Below are positions 1 through 10,882 of a stretch of 64,000 nucleotides of DNA, in pieces. The position numbers and the translations under genes were made by a program. Source of the stretch: Litsea cubeba (lineage: Eukaryota > Streptophyta > Magnoliopsida > Laurales > Lauraceae); NCBI GenBank assembly GCA_012931725.1, contig CM022951.1, forward strand, positions 19,358,624-19,422,623, written 5' to 3'. Position 1 is the first letter of the stretch; every line of letters begins with the position of its first letter. The notes under the pieces are model-generated. The model was not told the DNA's origin and searched no databases. It saw nothing but the letters and a program-made list of their open reading frames with translations.

Positions 1-1679
1 CCCCTTTCTTGCTAGAAACTTCCAACGGTACTTTTGATCCATACGTCTGATTTTGGAGGCTACGTACTGTTGGAAAGGTCTTGAAGCGTAGAATTGAATG
101 GTCCATACAAATTATTGATGAGTGGTTGGGAGAGAAAGGGGTTATTTGGATTTAAAGTCTTGGCAACCGCAAGTACCGCGAGCCAAAGGAAGAACCACAA
201 GATGCTTAGATGGTTTTGGCCTAGTAGGTGGACCTTAAGGATGGATCACTTGATCCCTAAATCATGCCCAATGGACTTGTAATTTATGTGGGTGCGGTGT
301 GATTTACCGTGCACCCACAAGGGTCTCATGTTCCTCATATTTAGGATCCGAACCAAATGTGTTAGATTAATAGACTCGGCATCCAGATTAAGTAACGCCA
401 ACGGTTCCTTTGTAGCCCAATAACGTCGGAATCTTTAGTACTACACCGAGTTAGACGTATGAAGACCACAAGTATGCCCAAGACTGTAAGCTGGCCTGAT
501 TCATATCTTCATCCGATATATGATCTATATGCATTCATTGCATTCCATTTCCAGTATTCTCGTATGACTTGATCATACTTTTGTTTAGTACATGTATATT
601 GTTTTTTGCACTTGTTTATGTTTATATCCACTTCCATTTCTACTCAATTATACTTATGATAAGTTCTGATTATGTACCACATGATATGATCTGTTTCTTT
701 ACTATGTTCTGTTATTTTTGTACACTTCATTCCACGAGTCCGCACCAGTTGGCTTCGACCCTATCAAAGTCGGACCCAACTTAGTGTGGGTTTTGTTATA
801 TTTCTGGTGCACTACATATGGGATTATATGTTGTGCGGGTTGACCGACACCCTAGGTCCATGATGGAGATTTAATTTTGTGCCCTTTGTCTACTAGTGGC
901 ACCACTCTGTTCTATTCTGTATTCTGCTCTCACTTTTCATTCATGTTTACATGATTAACTTGGGAGAATCTAGCTAATGTTGATGTGCCATCTAGTTATG
1001 TTATTTATGCGTAGATGTCATTTATGATTCGTATGTCTCATGCTTACTCATGCATAGACTTGCCTTGTATACACACTTTGACTTCATATGAACTATATCT
1101 ATCCAGCTATTAATTTGCCACATGTTATATTATATATTTTGTTTATCTTGCTTAGCCTAGGCTATTGGTGCAACACTTGGCGTTATAGATGAGTACCTCG
1201 ATGCCACTACCCCGGAGATCAATGTGGATGAGGAATCTCCTCAACATGTAGCTGAATTGACTTCAAGACATCTACTCATTGAGTTTGGATGTCACATGAC
1301 CCATGGACCGTGGCTTGGATTGCCACATCTTTTGCTATCAATTATGAACTTATTTATATTATGGCTTGTAAACATTAACTTAACTTACTTCTTCCGCTCC
1401 ATCTCCTGACCTTAAAAACTTGAACCCTTAATCTATGCTCACGAACTTTTATACTCTATATCTTGATGGATATAATATTGTTTGATTATGAATGGATATC
1501 TATTTGACAAGATTGTACAAGTGAAAAATACAGATTTATGAAAATCTGAACCTCACACGTGATATACTATCGGTGAATCCCGTTCTTGGGGTCAGAAGTT
1601 CAACGAGTTTGACTCAAATCCCTATGCCGGCGTACATTACGCCTCGAGATGAGTGCAGCCTCGGGCTCGGGGCGTGACA
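1..1679 (+). mobile_element. Long LTR, family A (Ty3-gypsy, Del/Tekay-like), 3' part of a 5' LTR
   Basis: This is the right-hand part of a long LTR whose beginning lies outside the window. It matches 18,831-20,496 (solo LTR A) along its length with many small indels. It ends in CTCGGGGCGTGACA, a typical Del/Tekay-type LTR end, and a primer-binding site follows 9 bases later, so it is the 5' LTR of the gag-pol remnant on its right. No protein-coding capacity is credible here; short open frames do not correspond between the two copies. Confidence 0.85.
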
Positions 1680-1688
1680 TACGTAAGT

Positions 1689-1700
1689 TGGTATCAAAGC
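1689..1700 (+). other. Primer-binding site (initiator tRNA-Met type)
   Basis: TTGGTATCAAAGC just after the LTR end resembles the TGGTATCAGAGC site complementary to the 3' end of initiator tRNA-Met, which primes reverse transcription in most plant Ty3-gypsy elements. It fixes the LTR/internal boundary and the plus orientation of the element. Confidence 0.85.
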
Positions 1701-1844
1701 GTATGTTGTTCTAAGAGCTTTAAAAGACTTAGAACTTTAGGGCACAATGTGAGGACACGATAGGACGTTTGGGTGTACTAATTATTTTGGGTTTTCCTAG
1801 GGTTTGTTTTATTGTTTGTGCTAACCCAATTGTTTTTATGGAAA

Positions 1845-2942
1845 ATGCCTCCACGACAAGTTCCTAATCCACGAAATGACTCTAGTTGCAATCAAAATTC
1901 AGACGGCACACTCTTTGTCGACCTTCAAGGTGAAGGGCATGAAGATATTCCGGAGGAAGACTTGCCACCCTTACCTCCATCGACTCTAGGTGGTGATGGA
2001 GGGTTGAGAGACATTTTGCAGGCTATGTCCACATAGTTAGTGAGACAGAACGAGCTGATCATGAACTTGATGGAGGGACAGGTCTAGCTTAGGGAGAGTG
2101 ATCCTAATTCACTTTACGAGAAAATAAAAAAGCGAGCATTTAAGTTCACCGGTTTGGAAGATCCTTTGACAACAAATGAATGGATAGTGCACACTAAGAA
2201 CGTATTTGAGACTATGCAGTGTACACGTGGCAGAAAATGGCCTTGTTGGCTTCTATGTTTAGAGTTGTCGCTGACACTTGGTGAAAGAGTGTTTGTCCGC
2301 CTAATAGGACAATAGCAGAGGCCGATGCTTGGTCCATATTTGAGAAGCAATTAAGGAAGAAGTTTATTCCAGCCCATGTCACCCGACAGAAGAAAATGTA
2401 ATTTTAGAGTTTGAAGCAAGAGTTGATGACCATGGCAGAGTACATTCATGAGTTCACCCGGCTCTCGTGCTTTGCCCCTGAGTGCATTGATGCAGAAGAG
2501 AAGAAAGTGGAATTGCTTATTGAGGGATTGAGGCCCTCCATTTAGCGGGACATTACCATGTGTCAGAGGCCTACTACTCTCGACGATGCAGTTGACAAGG
2601 CATATTTTGCAAAGTAGCAATGATAGAATATTATTCTGCATGAGCCTAAGCGTAACTTCACTTCCTCCGGCAATAGCTCACAACAATAATCACATGGCTA
2701 GAAATTCAAGCAATGGGGTAGTTCTCAGCCAAGGCCAGTGTTTTGTATTCATTGCGGGAACGGCCACCATTCGAGTCAGTGCAGGAGGATATTGGGTGCT
2801 TGTTTCAGATGTGGCTCTCTGGATCACGCGGACAAGGACTGTCTGCGCGCTGTGGGTGATGTGGCTAGGGGTCAACAGCAGTAGCAACAGGCCCGTCCAT
2901 CCATTCAGGCTCAGCCCATCAGGCAGGCTTTACCTGTAGCTC
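1845..2942 (+). pseudogene. Ty3-gypsy gag remnant
   Basis: A gag reading frame starts at ATG 1845 (MPPRQVPNPRND) and stops at 2034-2036. Gag-like sequence continues in broken frames (for example FKFTGLEDPLTTNEW near 2,140). A canonical CCHC zinc knuckle, CFRCGSLDHADKDC, lies at 2,801-2,842, and a second weaker one (CIHCGNGHHSSQC) lies just before it. Gag proteins package the element RNA into virus-like particles. A Q-rich stretch follows the knuckle. Several stops and frame changes rule out a functional product. Orientation and position after the PBS agree with a gag assignment. Confidence 0.8.
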
Positions 2943-3059
2943 AAAGGCCACCTCAGCAATAGCAGTAGAGACCAGTGCAAGGCCAGCAGAGGCCTAGGCA
3001 ACAACGGCAGGGTGAACAGAGGCAGGGACAACAAAGGCAACAGCCATAACAACGCCCAC

Positions 3060-3545
3060 AAGCAATGAGACATGTGTATGCCATGACAAACGTAGAAGCT
3101 AAAGCGGCAGACACCGTAGTGGGACGTAAGCTGTTTGTTTCTAATCATGATATTAGATTTTTATTTGATCCTGGAGCCACACACTCTTTCATTGCACCGC
3201 ACTTTTGCCATGACAATCGGAGGTAGACCCGAGCAGTTGCCGATTATAATTGCGATTGTTATCCCAGTAAGTAGGAGGGTAGTATGTGAGATGTTTTACC
3301 CGCACTGTAGGGTGCAGATAGGTGAGTTATTGATGTCTACAGATTTGATAGTCTTAGAAATACATGACTTTAATGTTATCTTAGGGATGGGTTGGCTAGC
3401 AAAGTATGGGGCATGTATGGGTTGCTTCCACAAGACTGGGACCCTCAGGATAGATGAGTCTAGTACAGGAGTTATCTTTGAACGACCTAAGAAGATGTTA
3501 GATACCTGGTTGATTTCAGCTCTCAAGGCAGAGAGGCTAGTATGA
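3060..3545 (+). pseudogene. Ty3-gypsy aspartic protease remnant
   Basis: The retropepsin active-site segment reads FLFDPGATHSFIAP near 3,155-3,200; the usual motif is DSGA, so the serine after the catalytic Asp is changed to Pro. The C-terminal part continues in another frame (VILGMGWLAKYGA near 3,375), which matches the ILGMDWL segment of gypsy proteases. The retropepsin would cleave the Gag-Pol polyprotein. The frame change near 3,210 and the stop after 3,542 make it a pseudogene. It lies in the expected order between gag and RT. Confidence 0.8.
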
Positions 3546-3599
3546 AGTGGTTGTGAGAGGTTCATAGCTTTTATCTCAAAGGACAAGCAGCATAAGCAG

Positions 3600-4577
3600 T
3601 TAGAGGACATCCCTGTAGCTTGTGAGTTCCCGAATATCTTTCCAGATGAAGTTCTATGTTTGCCACCTATTAGGGAGATAGATTTCACCATTGAGTTGAT
3701 GCCGGGGATAGCCCCAATCTCTAGAGTACCATACAGGATGGCACCTACAGAGCTTAGAGAATTGAAAGTTCAGTTGGAAGAATTTCTTGATAAGGGTTTT
3801 ATTCGCCCTAGTGTTACTCCACCGGGAACTCCTGTTTTATTTGTGAAGAAGAAAGGTGGCACCTTAAGGATGTGTATCGACTATAGGAAGCTTAACCAAA
3901 TGACTATTAAGAACGAATATCCACTGCCTAGGACTGATGAATTATTTGATCAGTTGCAAGGTGCAGCTCATTTCTCAAAAATTGATTTTAGATTTGGTTA
4001 TCACCAATTGAGGATTAAAGAGCAAGATATTGTCAAGACAACTTTACGGACGAGTTATGGATATTATGTGTTCTTAGTTATGCTTTTTGGACTAACAAAT
4101 GCCCCGAGAGTTTTCATGTCATTGATGAACAAAATCTTTGCCCCCATACTTAGATCAATTTACAGTTGCTTTTATTGATGACATATAGGTATATTCGAAG
4201 TCTAAGGAAGATCATGCAGAGCATCTGAGGACTTCATTGCAGTTGTTGAGGGACAACCTATTATATGCTAAGTTGAACAAATGTGAATCTTAGTTGGAGC
4301 AAATAGCTATTCTTGGGCATGTAATATCTAAGGAGGGTTTGGCAGTTGACCCATCTAAGGTAGACGCAGTAGTGAATTCGAAAAGCCTGAAGAATGTAGG
4401 AGAGATCGAAGCGGAATCTATATGCTAAGTTGAACAAATGTGAATTTTAGTTGGAGCAAATAGCTTTTCTTAGGCATGTAATATCTAAGCAGGGTTTGGC
4501 AGTTGACCCATCTAAGATAGACACAGTAGTGAATTCGAAAAGCCTGAAGAATGTAGGAGAGATGGAAGCGGAATCTA
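3600..4577 (+). pseudogene. Ty3-gypsy reverse transcriptase, truncated
   Basis: Typical gypsy RT blocks are visible in order: EFLDKGFIRPSVTPPGTPVLFVKKK as a degenerate block near 3,780-3,860, RMCIDYRKLN near 3,870, YPLPRTDELFDQLQGA near 3,920, FSKIDFRFGYHQLRI near 3,975, FGLTNAP near 4,085, and the catalytic FIDDI near 4,170. A one-base gain in a C run near 4,143 shifts the frame just before the YxDD-type motif, and a stop follows FIDDI. The RT ends abruptly at about 4,577; RNase H, integrase and the 3' LTR are all absent. The element is therefore a 3'-truncated remnant. Confidence 0.9.
4264..4577 (+). repeat. 157-bp tandem duplication inside the RT
   Basis: Two direct copies start with TATGCTAAGTTGAACAAATG at 4,264 and 4,421 and differ at few positions. 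Both carry the same stop in the RT frame, so the duplication followed the loss of coding capacity or arose with it. The second copy ends exactly where gypsy homology ends. Confidence 0.9.
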
Positions 4578-4745
4578 CCTTGACACCAAGGAAGCTCTTG
4601 AAACTCCTTTCTATTTGCACGATATCCTTGGTTATATGATGATCAAGTTGTATTGTGGTTGCCTTTGTAGGGCATTGTATCTGAAATGTTGTTAAGTAGC
4701 TCCATTCTTTGTTATGATGGCATTACTAGCTGATGGTTATTCTAA
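4578..4745 (+). repeat. Dispersed repeat R1, 3' part
   Basis: The stretch from GACACCAAGGAAGCTCTTG to the GATGGCATTACTA segment matches 14,905-15,065 and 52,745-52,860. It begins in mid-repeat at the gypsy junction, so a deletion or rearrangement joined the two. No coding frame is shared between the copies and the family is not recognised. Confidence 0.65.
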
Positions 4746-7260
4746 AAGACCTGTGGCAGGAGAAAAATGTGATGCGTAATGAAATCCTACGAGGAGGAAA
4801 ATGATTTTTTTTGTAATGTACCAGAGGGCATAATTGTAAGTCAATAGGTTGTATGTAACTTGACACGATTAGCTTGCGGTTTGAATAACCTTTATGATTT
4901 TTCTTTTGGGAAAATGATGCGTGCTTTTCATGTCCCCAAGATAGTTGGGACAAGGTTTTGAAGATGATGGCAATGATGCTTGATGTATCCATTGAAACAC
5001 AGCCTAAAACAGTCTATTGGGGAGTCATAGTAAGTGATAGGCCTCTGACTTTGGGGGAATTGTTGCATGACCGTAAGGTCTAAAACCCGCATGTCTTGGA
5101 AAAGACCTGGGGAATCAAAATCTTTTATCAAGTCAGCGCGCTTTGATTTTTTCTTGTAGAACCACAAGCTAATCAACTTGAAGAAGTCATTCCCACCTTC
5201 TTGTATAGGTTCTCTCTCCTCGCATGTGCGAGTTTCACTCCCTACCTGTGCGGGTTCTCTCCTCGCATGCGCGAGTCTATGCGGTCCAAACCTACTTAGC
5301 TGATTATCTTATATCTATATGGATTCTGAGTAATTTCTGAAAAGGTGTCAACGTATGGATTTAATCTTTTGCACTTCGATGGGTCCCCATTCATGATTCA
5401 AGGCGTTGAGGTCTTGTGTGGCATTATTTTACAATTTTTTTTCCTATAGAAAGAAAGAAAATAAGAAAATGGAGAACATGCTTGCATGGTTAAAAATAAG
5501 TGAAAAATTTCTAAAAACATAACTGAAAATATCTTCAAATAAAATAGAAAATGAGCTACGAATTAAGATATTTTTTTATAATGGAAAGCCCACAAAAGCA
5601 AAGGATCCCAAGATTTAAATCATTCTTTATAATGGTGATTTAGATAAACATGATAATGTGTTGTGTAACATCTGCGCATGCAACATTAATTAACTTATGT
5701 AAAAACAAATGTTACATCCCAAAATCATTTTTAAAGCCAAAATTGGCCAGAGCAGATCCCAAGATTGCAACCAACACAGAAGCAGATCCCCCTATTTTGG
5801 TCAAATCCAAAGAGGAAAAATGCTTGATAATTCAGCATGACCCTGAGATCCACAGCTCAGTGCTTCTGTGAGCTCCAGAACCTCAAAGATCATCAACTTG
5901 AGGTCAGCTCTGCTTTCCCATGGGCTAAAATATCTCAAGAGATCAACACAACCAAGTTATGGCTCCGCATTTCCATGAGCTCAAAAACGTTAGGATCCTT
6001 GCAATCAAGGGTGAAATGTACTCTCTAACCCCCTAAATGGTACACACCTACAGGTAGCAAATGACTCATTCCGGGTAAAAAATGTTTTCCTTGACCAAGA
6101 GTCTATGACTGAAGCCCAACTTATATTCGACCCATCCATAAAATGGGGTAGGTCATCTAAACCCACACACCATGTAAGTCAACCCAAGTCGACCCTCATA
6201 ACCCACATGCAAATGGAGGTCAACCCATTTAATCCGATTGACCCTGTATAAGCTTGTGCCGAGCCCTATCCTTTTCAAAGATTAAGACCTAGGACTCTAT
6301 ATGAGATTAGTTGAAGGCAAAAAGAGCTCATTCCATATAAAAGGGCTTAAGTTGATCACAAAAGGTCGTAGGGCCCACAGGCCGGACTGCACATGTTATT
6401 TGGGTCGGTGCTAAGCCCAGAGGAACTAGTGTTTTTGTACTCATCCAAATGGACTTGTCACTAGTGTGTTATATATATTTGAGGGGGCAAGGATCAAAGA
6501 TCAAAGGGTTGGAGGAATGGGATTGAACCAAAATTTTGATATTTGGGCCCTACCCAAGGGATCCCTTTGGTACCATCATCAATGGGCCCCATCTGAGCCC
6601 CATCCATCTACCTTGCATAAAAGCTCCTTACAAAGCAAATGTGCCAGGATAGGGTCCATATATATAGCGTTGGTTTTGCATCAATATGGGTCTCACCTTA
6701 GGATGGGTGCCATTGGATTGAAAGGCCTTGTTGGGTCCTATCCTTTTGAAATCTGGAGGCCATTGGATCATCCTAATTACTCCTTTATCCATGGCCTACA
6801 AGTTCAATAGCTTGATAATAATATGAAAAATACTTAACTCATCCAACGTTCAGTCTCCACTTTTGGGGTTTTTTTTTTTTTTTTAGTATATTATATATAT
6901 AGGAGTAACCCTTCCACACCTTTTTCTGTGGGCCCCCACCTGGAGGTGTGGTTGTGTGGGTCTGCAAAATCTCGATGGGCCCCACCTGTGTATCAAATTC
7001 GGGGCTCACCTGATCAACGTAACCCCTTGATTAACTACCACAAGTTTTCACCGATTAAAGTAAAATGGACCATCGATCCAACAATGCATCCCATTTTCAT
7101 GGGTGTTAAAAAATGGGATCAGTGTAACTAAGGACAGTCCCGTGTGTGGCCCATCTGGATGGGTCATAAGGTGGGTCCCACTATGAAATATGCAACGAAA
7201 CACCCAATTCTGGGTGGAGTCTTGGTCTGGTTGGAACTGTCAGTAAGATAATCTGACCGT
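4746..7260. other. No gene seen; intergenic, AT-rich
   Basis: No conserved reading frame or recognisable element was found. Near 4,975-5,030 a segment (TGTATCCATTGAAACA) recurs at 15,309. At 5,215-5,280 CTCGCATG(T/C)GCGAG occurs as short repeated palindromes. A T run lies near 6,870-6,884. Low-copy elements could be missed by eye. Confidence 0.5.
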
Positions 7261-7313
7261 TAAAATGTCCAACAAAGCTTCAGAAATAGAAAGTGATCAG
7301 AAATCTCAACTCA

Positions 7314-7319
7314 TATATA
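7314..7319 (+). promoter_or_regulatory. Candidate TATA box of the RING-H2 gene
   Basis: TATATA in CTCATATATACCC lies about 210 bases before the first ATG of the RING-H2 frame. No ATG occurs between a start site expected near 7,345 and the ATG at 7,530, so the leader is free of upstream ATGs. This is a positional inference only. Confidence 0.45.
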
Positions 7320-7529
7320 CCCACAGGCCACAGCCGAAACTTTCTTCCAAGTTCAATACAGATCTTCGCTTTCATTCCACTTCTAAACAAAAAATCAAAG
7401 AGAGGGTTTCTTTTCTCAACTTGAGAGATAGATTCAAAGTGTTCTTCTTTCTTCGGCTGCTGATACAAATCACCAGTAAAAATCTTTTGTACAAGAAGGA
7501 GATTGCAGAGTCCAAGAATTGCAATTGCA

Positions 7530-8483
7530 ATGGAAATGCCAATGTCATTGTCAATGGCAATGCAGATGTTTGATCGCCTCAAGTGCGTTTCATCAGTGGA
7601 GTTGCAAAGAAACGAAGAGGCAAAGGTGATTCTGGAAATTGAGTTGAGAAGGAAAGCTGCATGGATGGGTTCTGTGGAAGAGACTGAGATTTCTCGCTCA
7701 TGCAACAGATTCTTGGTCAGTGATGGCTATGTCTTTCGCTTCGGCTCTCGCTATCGCCTAAGCTCTGGCTTCTTTAACAAATGCGAATTGGGTGTTACCA
7801 ACGCTCTCCATCATATGGGAGCTTTTGATGTTGCTGAAGATTCAAGAAGAGACCTGTTGGATTATGTTTACAACATCTCAAAAAGGGTCATGCGCCTGCC
7901 CACAAAGGAGATCGTAATCTATGCTGAGATTGATCTTGTAACGGTCTTTCAATCACAAGCCGAGGCGTCACATGGGGTGATGCAATTGCAGCCACAACCA
8001 CAACCACAACCACAGATGTCTTATAGCAGATCACGATTAGATGAGTCGATGGTGTTCGTTGGTGACCTGTGGCTAATGCCATCACAATCACAATCACAAT
8101 CACAATCACAATCACAGGGGGTGGATGACGGACATAGACGATCAGACCAATCCCAGTCCCTGACATCGGATGTAGGTGTGATTGTCCATGGGAGCGCAAG
8201 ACAATCGGATCAGCTAGATGCATTGCTGCAGGAATCAGTCTCATTAGCTGAGCAAAGAGGGTTTACCACACTTCCTGCGACAACAGCGGCAATCGAGAAA
8301 CTAATGACCAAGAAATTCAAAGAAGAAGAAGAGACGACAGGTCATCTCTGCACAATTTGTTTGGATGGCCTGATTGATGGTATACAGTTGCCCTGCATGC
8401 ATGTTTTTCACCAGGACTGCATCACCACTTGGCTAAAACAATGCAATTCCTGCCCATTGTGCAGATTTAGGCTACAGGATTGA
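7530..8483 (+). CDS. RING-H2 finger protein, probable E3 ubiquitin ligase
   Basis: A single intronless frame of 317 residues. The C-terminus carries a complete RING-H2 finger: C274-x2-C277-x11-C289-x-H291-x2-H294-x2-C297-x10-C308-x2-C311, ending six residues before the stop. Such domains bind two zinc ions and recruit E2 enzymes, so ubiquitin-ligase activity is expected from the family; the substrate is unknown. The N-terminal 270 residues show no transmembrane segment or signal peptide, which suggests a soluble protein. Two simple tracts occur, (QP) near residues 152-161 and (SQ) near 185-196. The ATG at 7,530 was chosen because it is the first ATG after the TATA-like box; the open frame extends nine codons upstream without an ATG. 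It is the only intact host-type gene seen, and it lies between TE-derived stretches. Confidence 0.85.
   Translation: MEMPMSLSMAMQMFDRLKCVSSVELQRNEEAKVILEIELRRKAAWMGSVEETEISRSCNRFLVSDGYVFRFGSRYRLSSGFFNKCELGVTNALHHMGAFDVAEDSRRDLLDYVYNISKRVMRLPTKEIVIYAEIDLVTVFQSQAEASHGVMQLQPQPQPQPQMSYSRSRLDESMVFVGDLWLMPSQSQSQSQSQSQGVDDGHRRSDQSQSLTSDVGVIVHGSARQSDQLDALLQESVSLAEQRGFTTLPATTAAIEKLMTKKFKEEEETTGHLCTICLDGLIDGIQLPCMHVFHQDCITTWLKQCNSCPLCRFRLQD
7992..8115 (+). repeat. Two coding microsatellites in the RING-H2 gene
   Basis: CCACAA repeats (about 7,992-8,015) encode Gln-Pro and TCACAA repeats (about 8,080-8,115) encode Ser-Gln. Both have a six-base period, so length changes keep the frame. They lie in the linker before the RING domain. 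Confidence 0.85.
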
Positions 8484-8764
8484 TTTTGGATTGCTACTTT
8501 TTGTAATTGTGACGTTCTTAAAGGATTTGAATATGTGTTATATATGGAATCATTGTTTTCAATTTAAGTGGAAGAATGTACACACTTTTTCTTTTTATCA
8601 AACTATGTTTGCAACAATGACAATTTGATCTTTAGCCTGCAATAATGTTCTTTCCAGTGCTTACTCTCATTTCAGTTCTTAGATTTGAAAACAATGTTTT
8701 TATGTACTTGGTTGGTCAACCATAACAGTGCAGCCAACTTCACATGAAGGATAATCGATCAATC

Positions 8765-9055
8765 AACATTGGAAACTTTTAATCACACCAGTAATACCTG
8801 CTTCACTCTTATGGGAGAATTAGGCTCCCCTGTTAGAAAGTGAAGAATATAAATCTGCCCATACTCGATGAAATTTACAATAGATTCATCTACACTATTG
8901 ACAAGATCAATACCGAAGATAAGAATCCAGTTCATAGAAGGTTGATGAGACACCTCTATTACAAATATATAAGCTCCCTTATGGCTCCACTGCTTAGAAG
9001 AAAAAGTGAGTCAAACCACTTGTGTTCATCTAGGTTTGGAACAGGTGGCAGCTAC
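8765..9055 (+). repeat. Dispersed repeat D, copy 1, first block
   Basis: Matches 35,335-35,625 closely, for example around TGCTTCACTC.TRTGRGAGAATTAGGC, the GATGAAATTTACAA segment and AAAAAGTGARTCAAACCAC. A second shared block follows at 9,955 and 36,790, so both copies belong to a unit of about 1.3 to 1.5 kb with divergent middles. No protein is shared and the family is unrecognised. Confidence 0.7.
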
Positions 9056-9419
9056 TAAACTTAAGTTTTCAAAGCAAAATGACGGCGAGATTAATGTGAA
9101 ATTTCCATACTGCATGTCCTGCTGCCTTCATACACCAACTCTTTTTCTATCAGTAACTAGGCAATTCATTGAAGAAAAAAGAACAAACAGAGGAAAAAAA
9201 TGCCTCAAAAAAAGGCAGAAGGGCTACAAAGGTATAAAAGAGTTATACCAAAGCAACCAACAAGGGAAAAACAAAATCAAGAAAGAACGAAAAGGCGAGA
9301 AGATCTATTCACTCCTGATTTAGCCATAGAATCCGCAAGAACATTAGCTGATCACCCCACAATGCTTAAACTCAACTTGACTCTAAGAAGCCAAAAATTT
9401 AGTCTCATTTAAGTGAAAG

Positions 9420-9720
9420 TGAAATATTCAAGGATAGGCCACAGAGAACGACACTCACGCTACCGCATTCATTGGATTGCTCTCAATAATAAGCTTGGAG
9501 ACAAAATGGCCATAAAAAATTTGTAGAGCTTCAAGAATTGCCAAAACTTCCAACTCGTTTGAATCCCTCATATCAGCATACTTAGAAAACAACGCAATAA
9601 CAACCCATTTCTATCGCGAAGCATGACACCTATACCTGCCATCCCCGGTTGCAGCTCCATCCACTTCGAATTTGAACGTACCAATCCTTATTTTACCCGT
9701 TACCGTTTGCCACTCCACCC
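9420..9720 (-). pseudogene. LINE RNase H fragment
   Basis: The minus strand gives degraded RNase H-like sequence: TFKFEVDGAATG, then a segment like DSNELEVLAILEALQ in shifted frames. It matches the better preserved fragment at 10,309-10,866 in design (VDG with the first catalytic Asp, NETEVLAILEAL with the catalytic Glu). Stops and frameshifts are present. It is probably the 3' remnant of an L1-type LINE carrying an RNase H domain. Confidence 0.6.
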
Positions 9721-9954
9721 ATGCCTACAAATACAAACTTTCAATGTAACAAAAAGGAAAAAGCATAGAGATCAAAAAGTTGAAGTCAAGTCGTCCTTTT
9801 ATAGTGTACTTTCATTTAAAGCTTGGTGTGGTGTGCAGAGAATGCCCAATCCATATTTATCAGCCCTCAAGATCTATACAATCTATCTCGAAAGCACAAC
9901 TTGAAGTTGAGAGCTTCCTAGTTCATAGTCTTCCTGAAGCTTTGGATGGATTGG

Positions 9955-10090
9955 AATGCTCTTAAAAACTTAGAGCCCATAATGGGGTTGAATGGATTCT
10001 TTTGGACATGCTAGAGACCACTTTTTACAAGCTTCATTAAACATTTAGTATGATTTTCCCTTGACATAAGTCATTTTCACTTAAAATGGG
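9955..10090 (+). repeat. Dispersed repeat D, copy 1, second block
   Basis: The segment around CTTTTGGACATGCT matches 36,790-36,890, in the same order and orientation relative to the first block as in copy 2. Confidence 0.6.
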
Positions 10091-10134
10091 GGGCTGCCCA
10101 GGACATTGTGTTGTGCGCGGACAGGGTCTCCACA

Positions 10135-10870
10135 TTTTTTTTTATCGGTAATTGAAACTTTCATTAAGAGGAGAGAATACAAAAGGACAAACAACAATGA
10201 GGCAAAAACACATGAAAAGAAAGAGAAAAGAAAATCAAACTAAAGGGTACAAGAGCATTGCACCCAACCCAACCCCAATTACATAATAAAACCCTCCCGA
10301 GAATAGCTTCACTCCACCGTTTGCTTGGCTAAAGCATCAGCCATACTGTTGGCTGTTCTAAGCTCGTGACGGAAGACAACATTAATGGTAGTAGTGAAAG
10401 ATCGTATTTCGTCAAAGATGAATTGAAATTTCCAAGGAAAAGGCTTCCTATTAGACACCCAAGCAATCGTAGATGAATCACTCTCTACCATAAGATCACC
10501 TTGGAAGCGTCTTGAAAAGCATTGGAGGGCTTCCAAAATAGCCAAAACCTCCGTTTCATTAGAATCACAAACACCCACATGCTTTGAAAACATAAACAAG
10601 ACCTCCCCTTTGCTATTCCGAAGAACACCTCCAATTCTTGCCAACCCCGGTTTACCTCTCTTGGGACCATCCACATTAAACTTCAACACACCAGGAGAGG
10701 GTGGAGACCAAAGAACAACTCTCCTCACTTTACTCAATCTGCAACCCATGCACACTTTCCAATTTAGAAGGATATCATTAAGACTAAAATTGGAGCACTC
10801 TTTCCTCATCAAAGCCCACTTAGCGATCCTCAGCACATTTAGAAGTTTCTCAAGGGGCCTCAGCACATTT
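10135..10870 (-). mobile_element. 5'-truncated LINE (L1 type with RNase H), 3' end
   Basis: Read on the minus strand, the RNase H frame is followed by an untranslated tail ending in TTAATGAAAGTTTCAATTACC and then a poly-A tract (T run at 10,135-10,143 on plus). This is a typical plant LINE 3' end. Everything upstream of the RNase H part is missing, consistent with 5' truncation during target-primed reverse transcription. No clear TSD was found. Confidence 0.75.
10309..10866 (-). pseudogene. LINE-encoded RNase H domain (RVT_3-like), partial
   Basis: An open frame of 185 codons carries the C-terminal RNase H domain of a LINE ORF2. The four expected acidic positions are present: FNVDG, NETEVLAILEAL, VESDSST and NSMADALAKQ. 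The domain removes RNA from RNA/DNA hybrids during retrotransposition. Only the end of ORF2 survives; the frame opens at the truncated edge, so no native start exists. Just upstream (10,828-10,882) a 30-bp-period duplication of CCTCAGCACATTTAGAAG marks the truncation edge. Confidence 0.8.
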
Positions 10871-10882
10871 AGAAGTTTCTCT
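10828..10882. repeat. 30-bp direct duplication at the LINE edge
   Basis: CCTCAGCACATTTAGAAGTT occurs at 10,828 and again at 10,858. It lies exactly at the truncated 5' edge of the LINE fragment and may reflect template switching or repair at integration. Confidence 0.8.

Noticed and set aside
7888..8244. Minus-strand frame opposite the RING gene
   Set aside because: Val-Ile-rich translation of the CAATCA microsatellite; antisense shadow with no domain.
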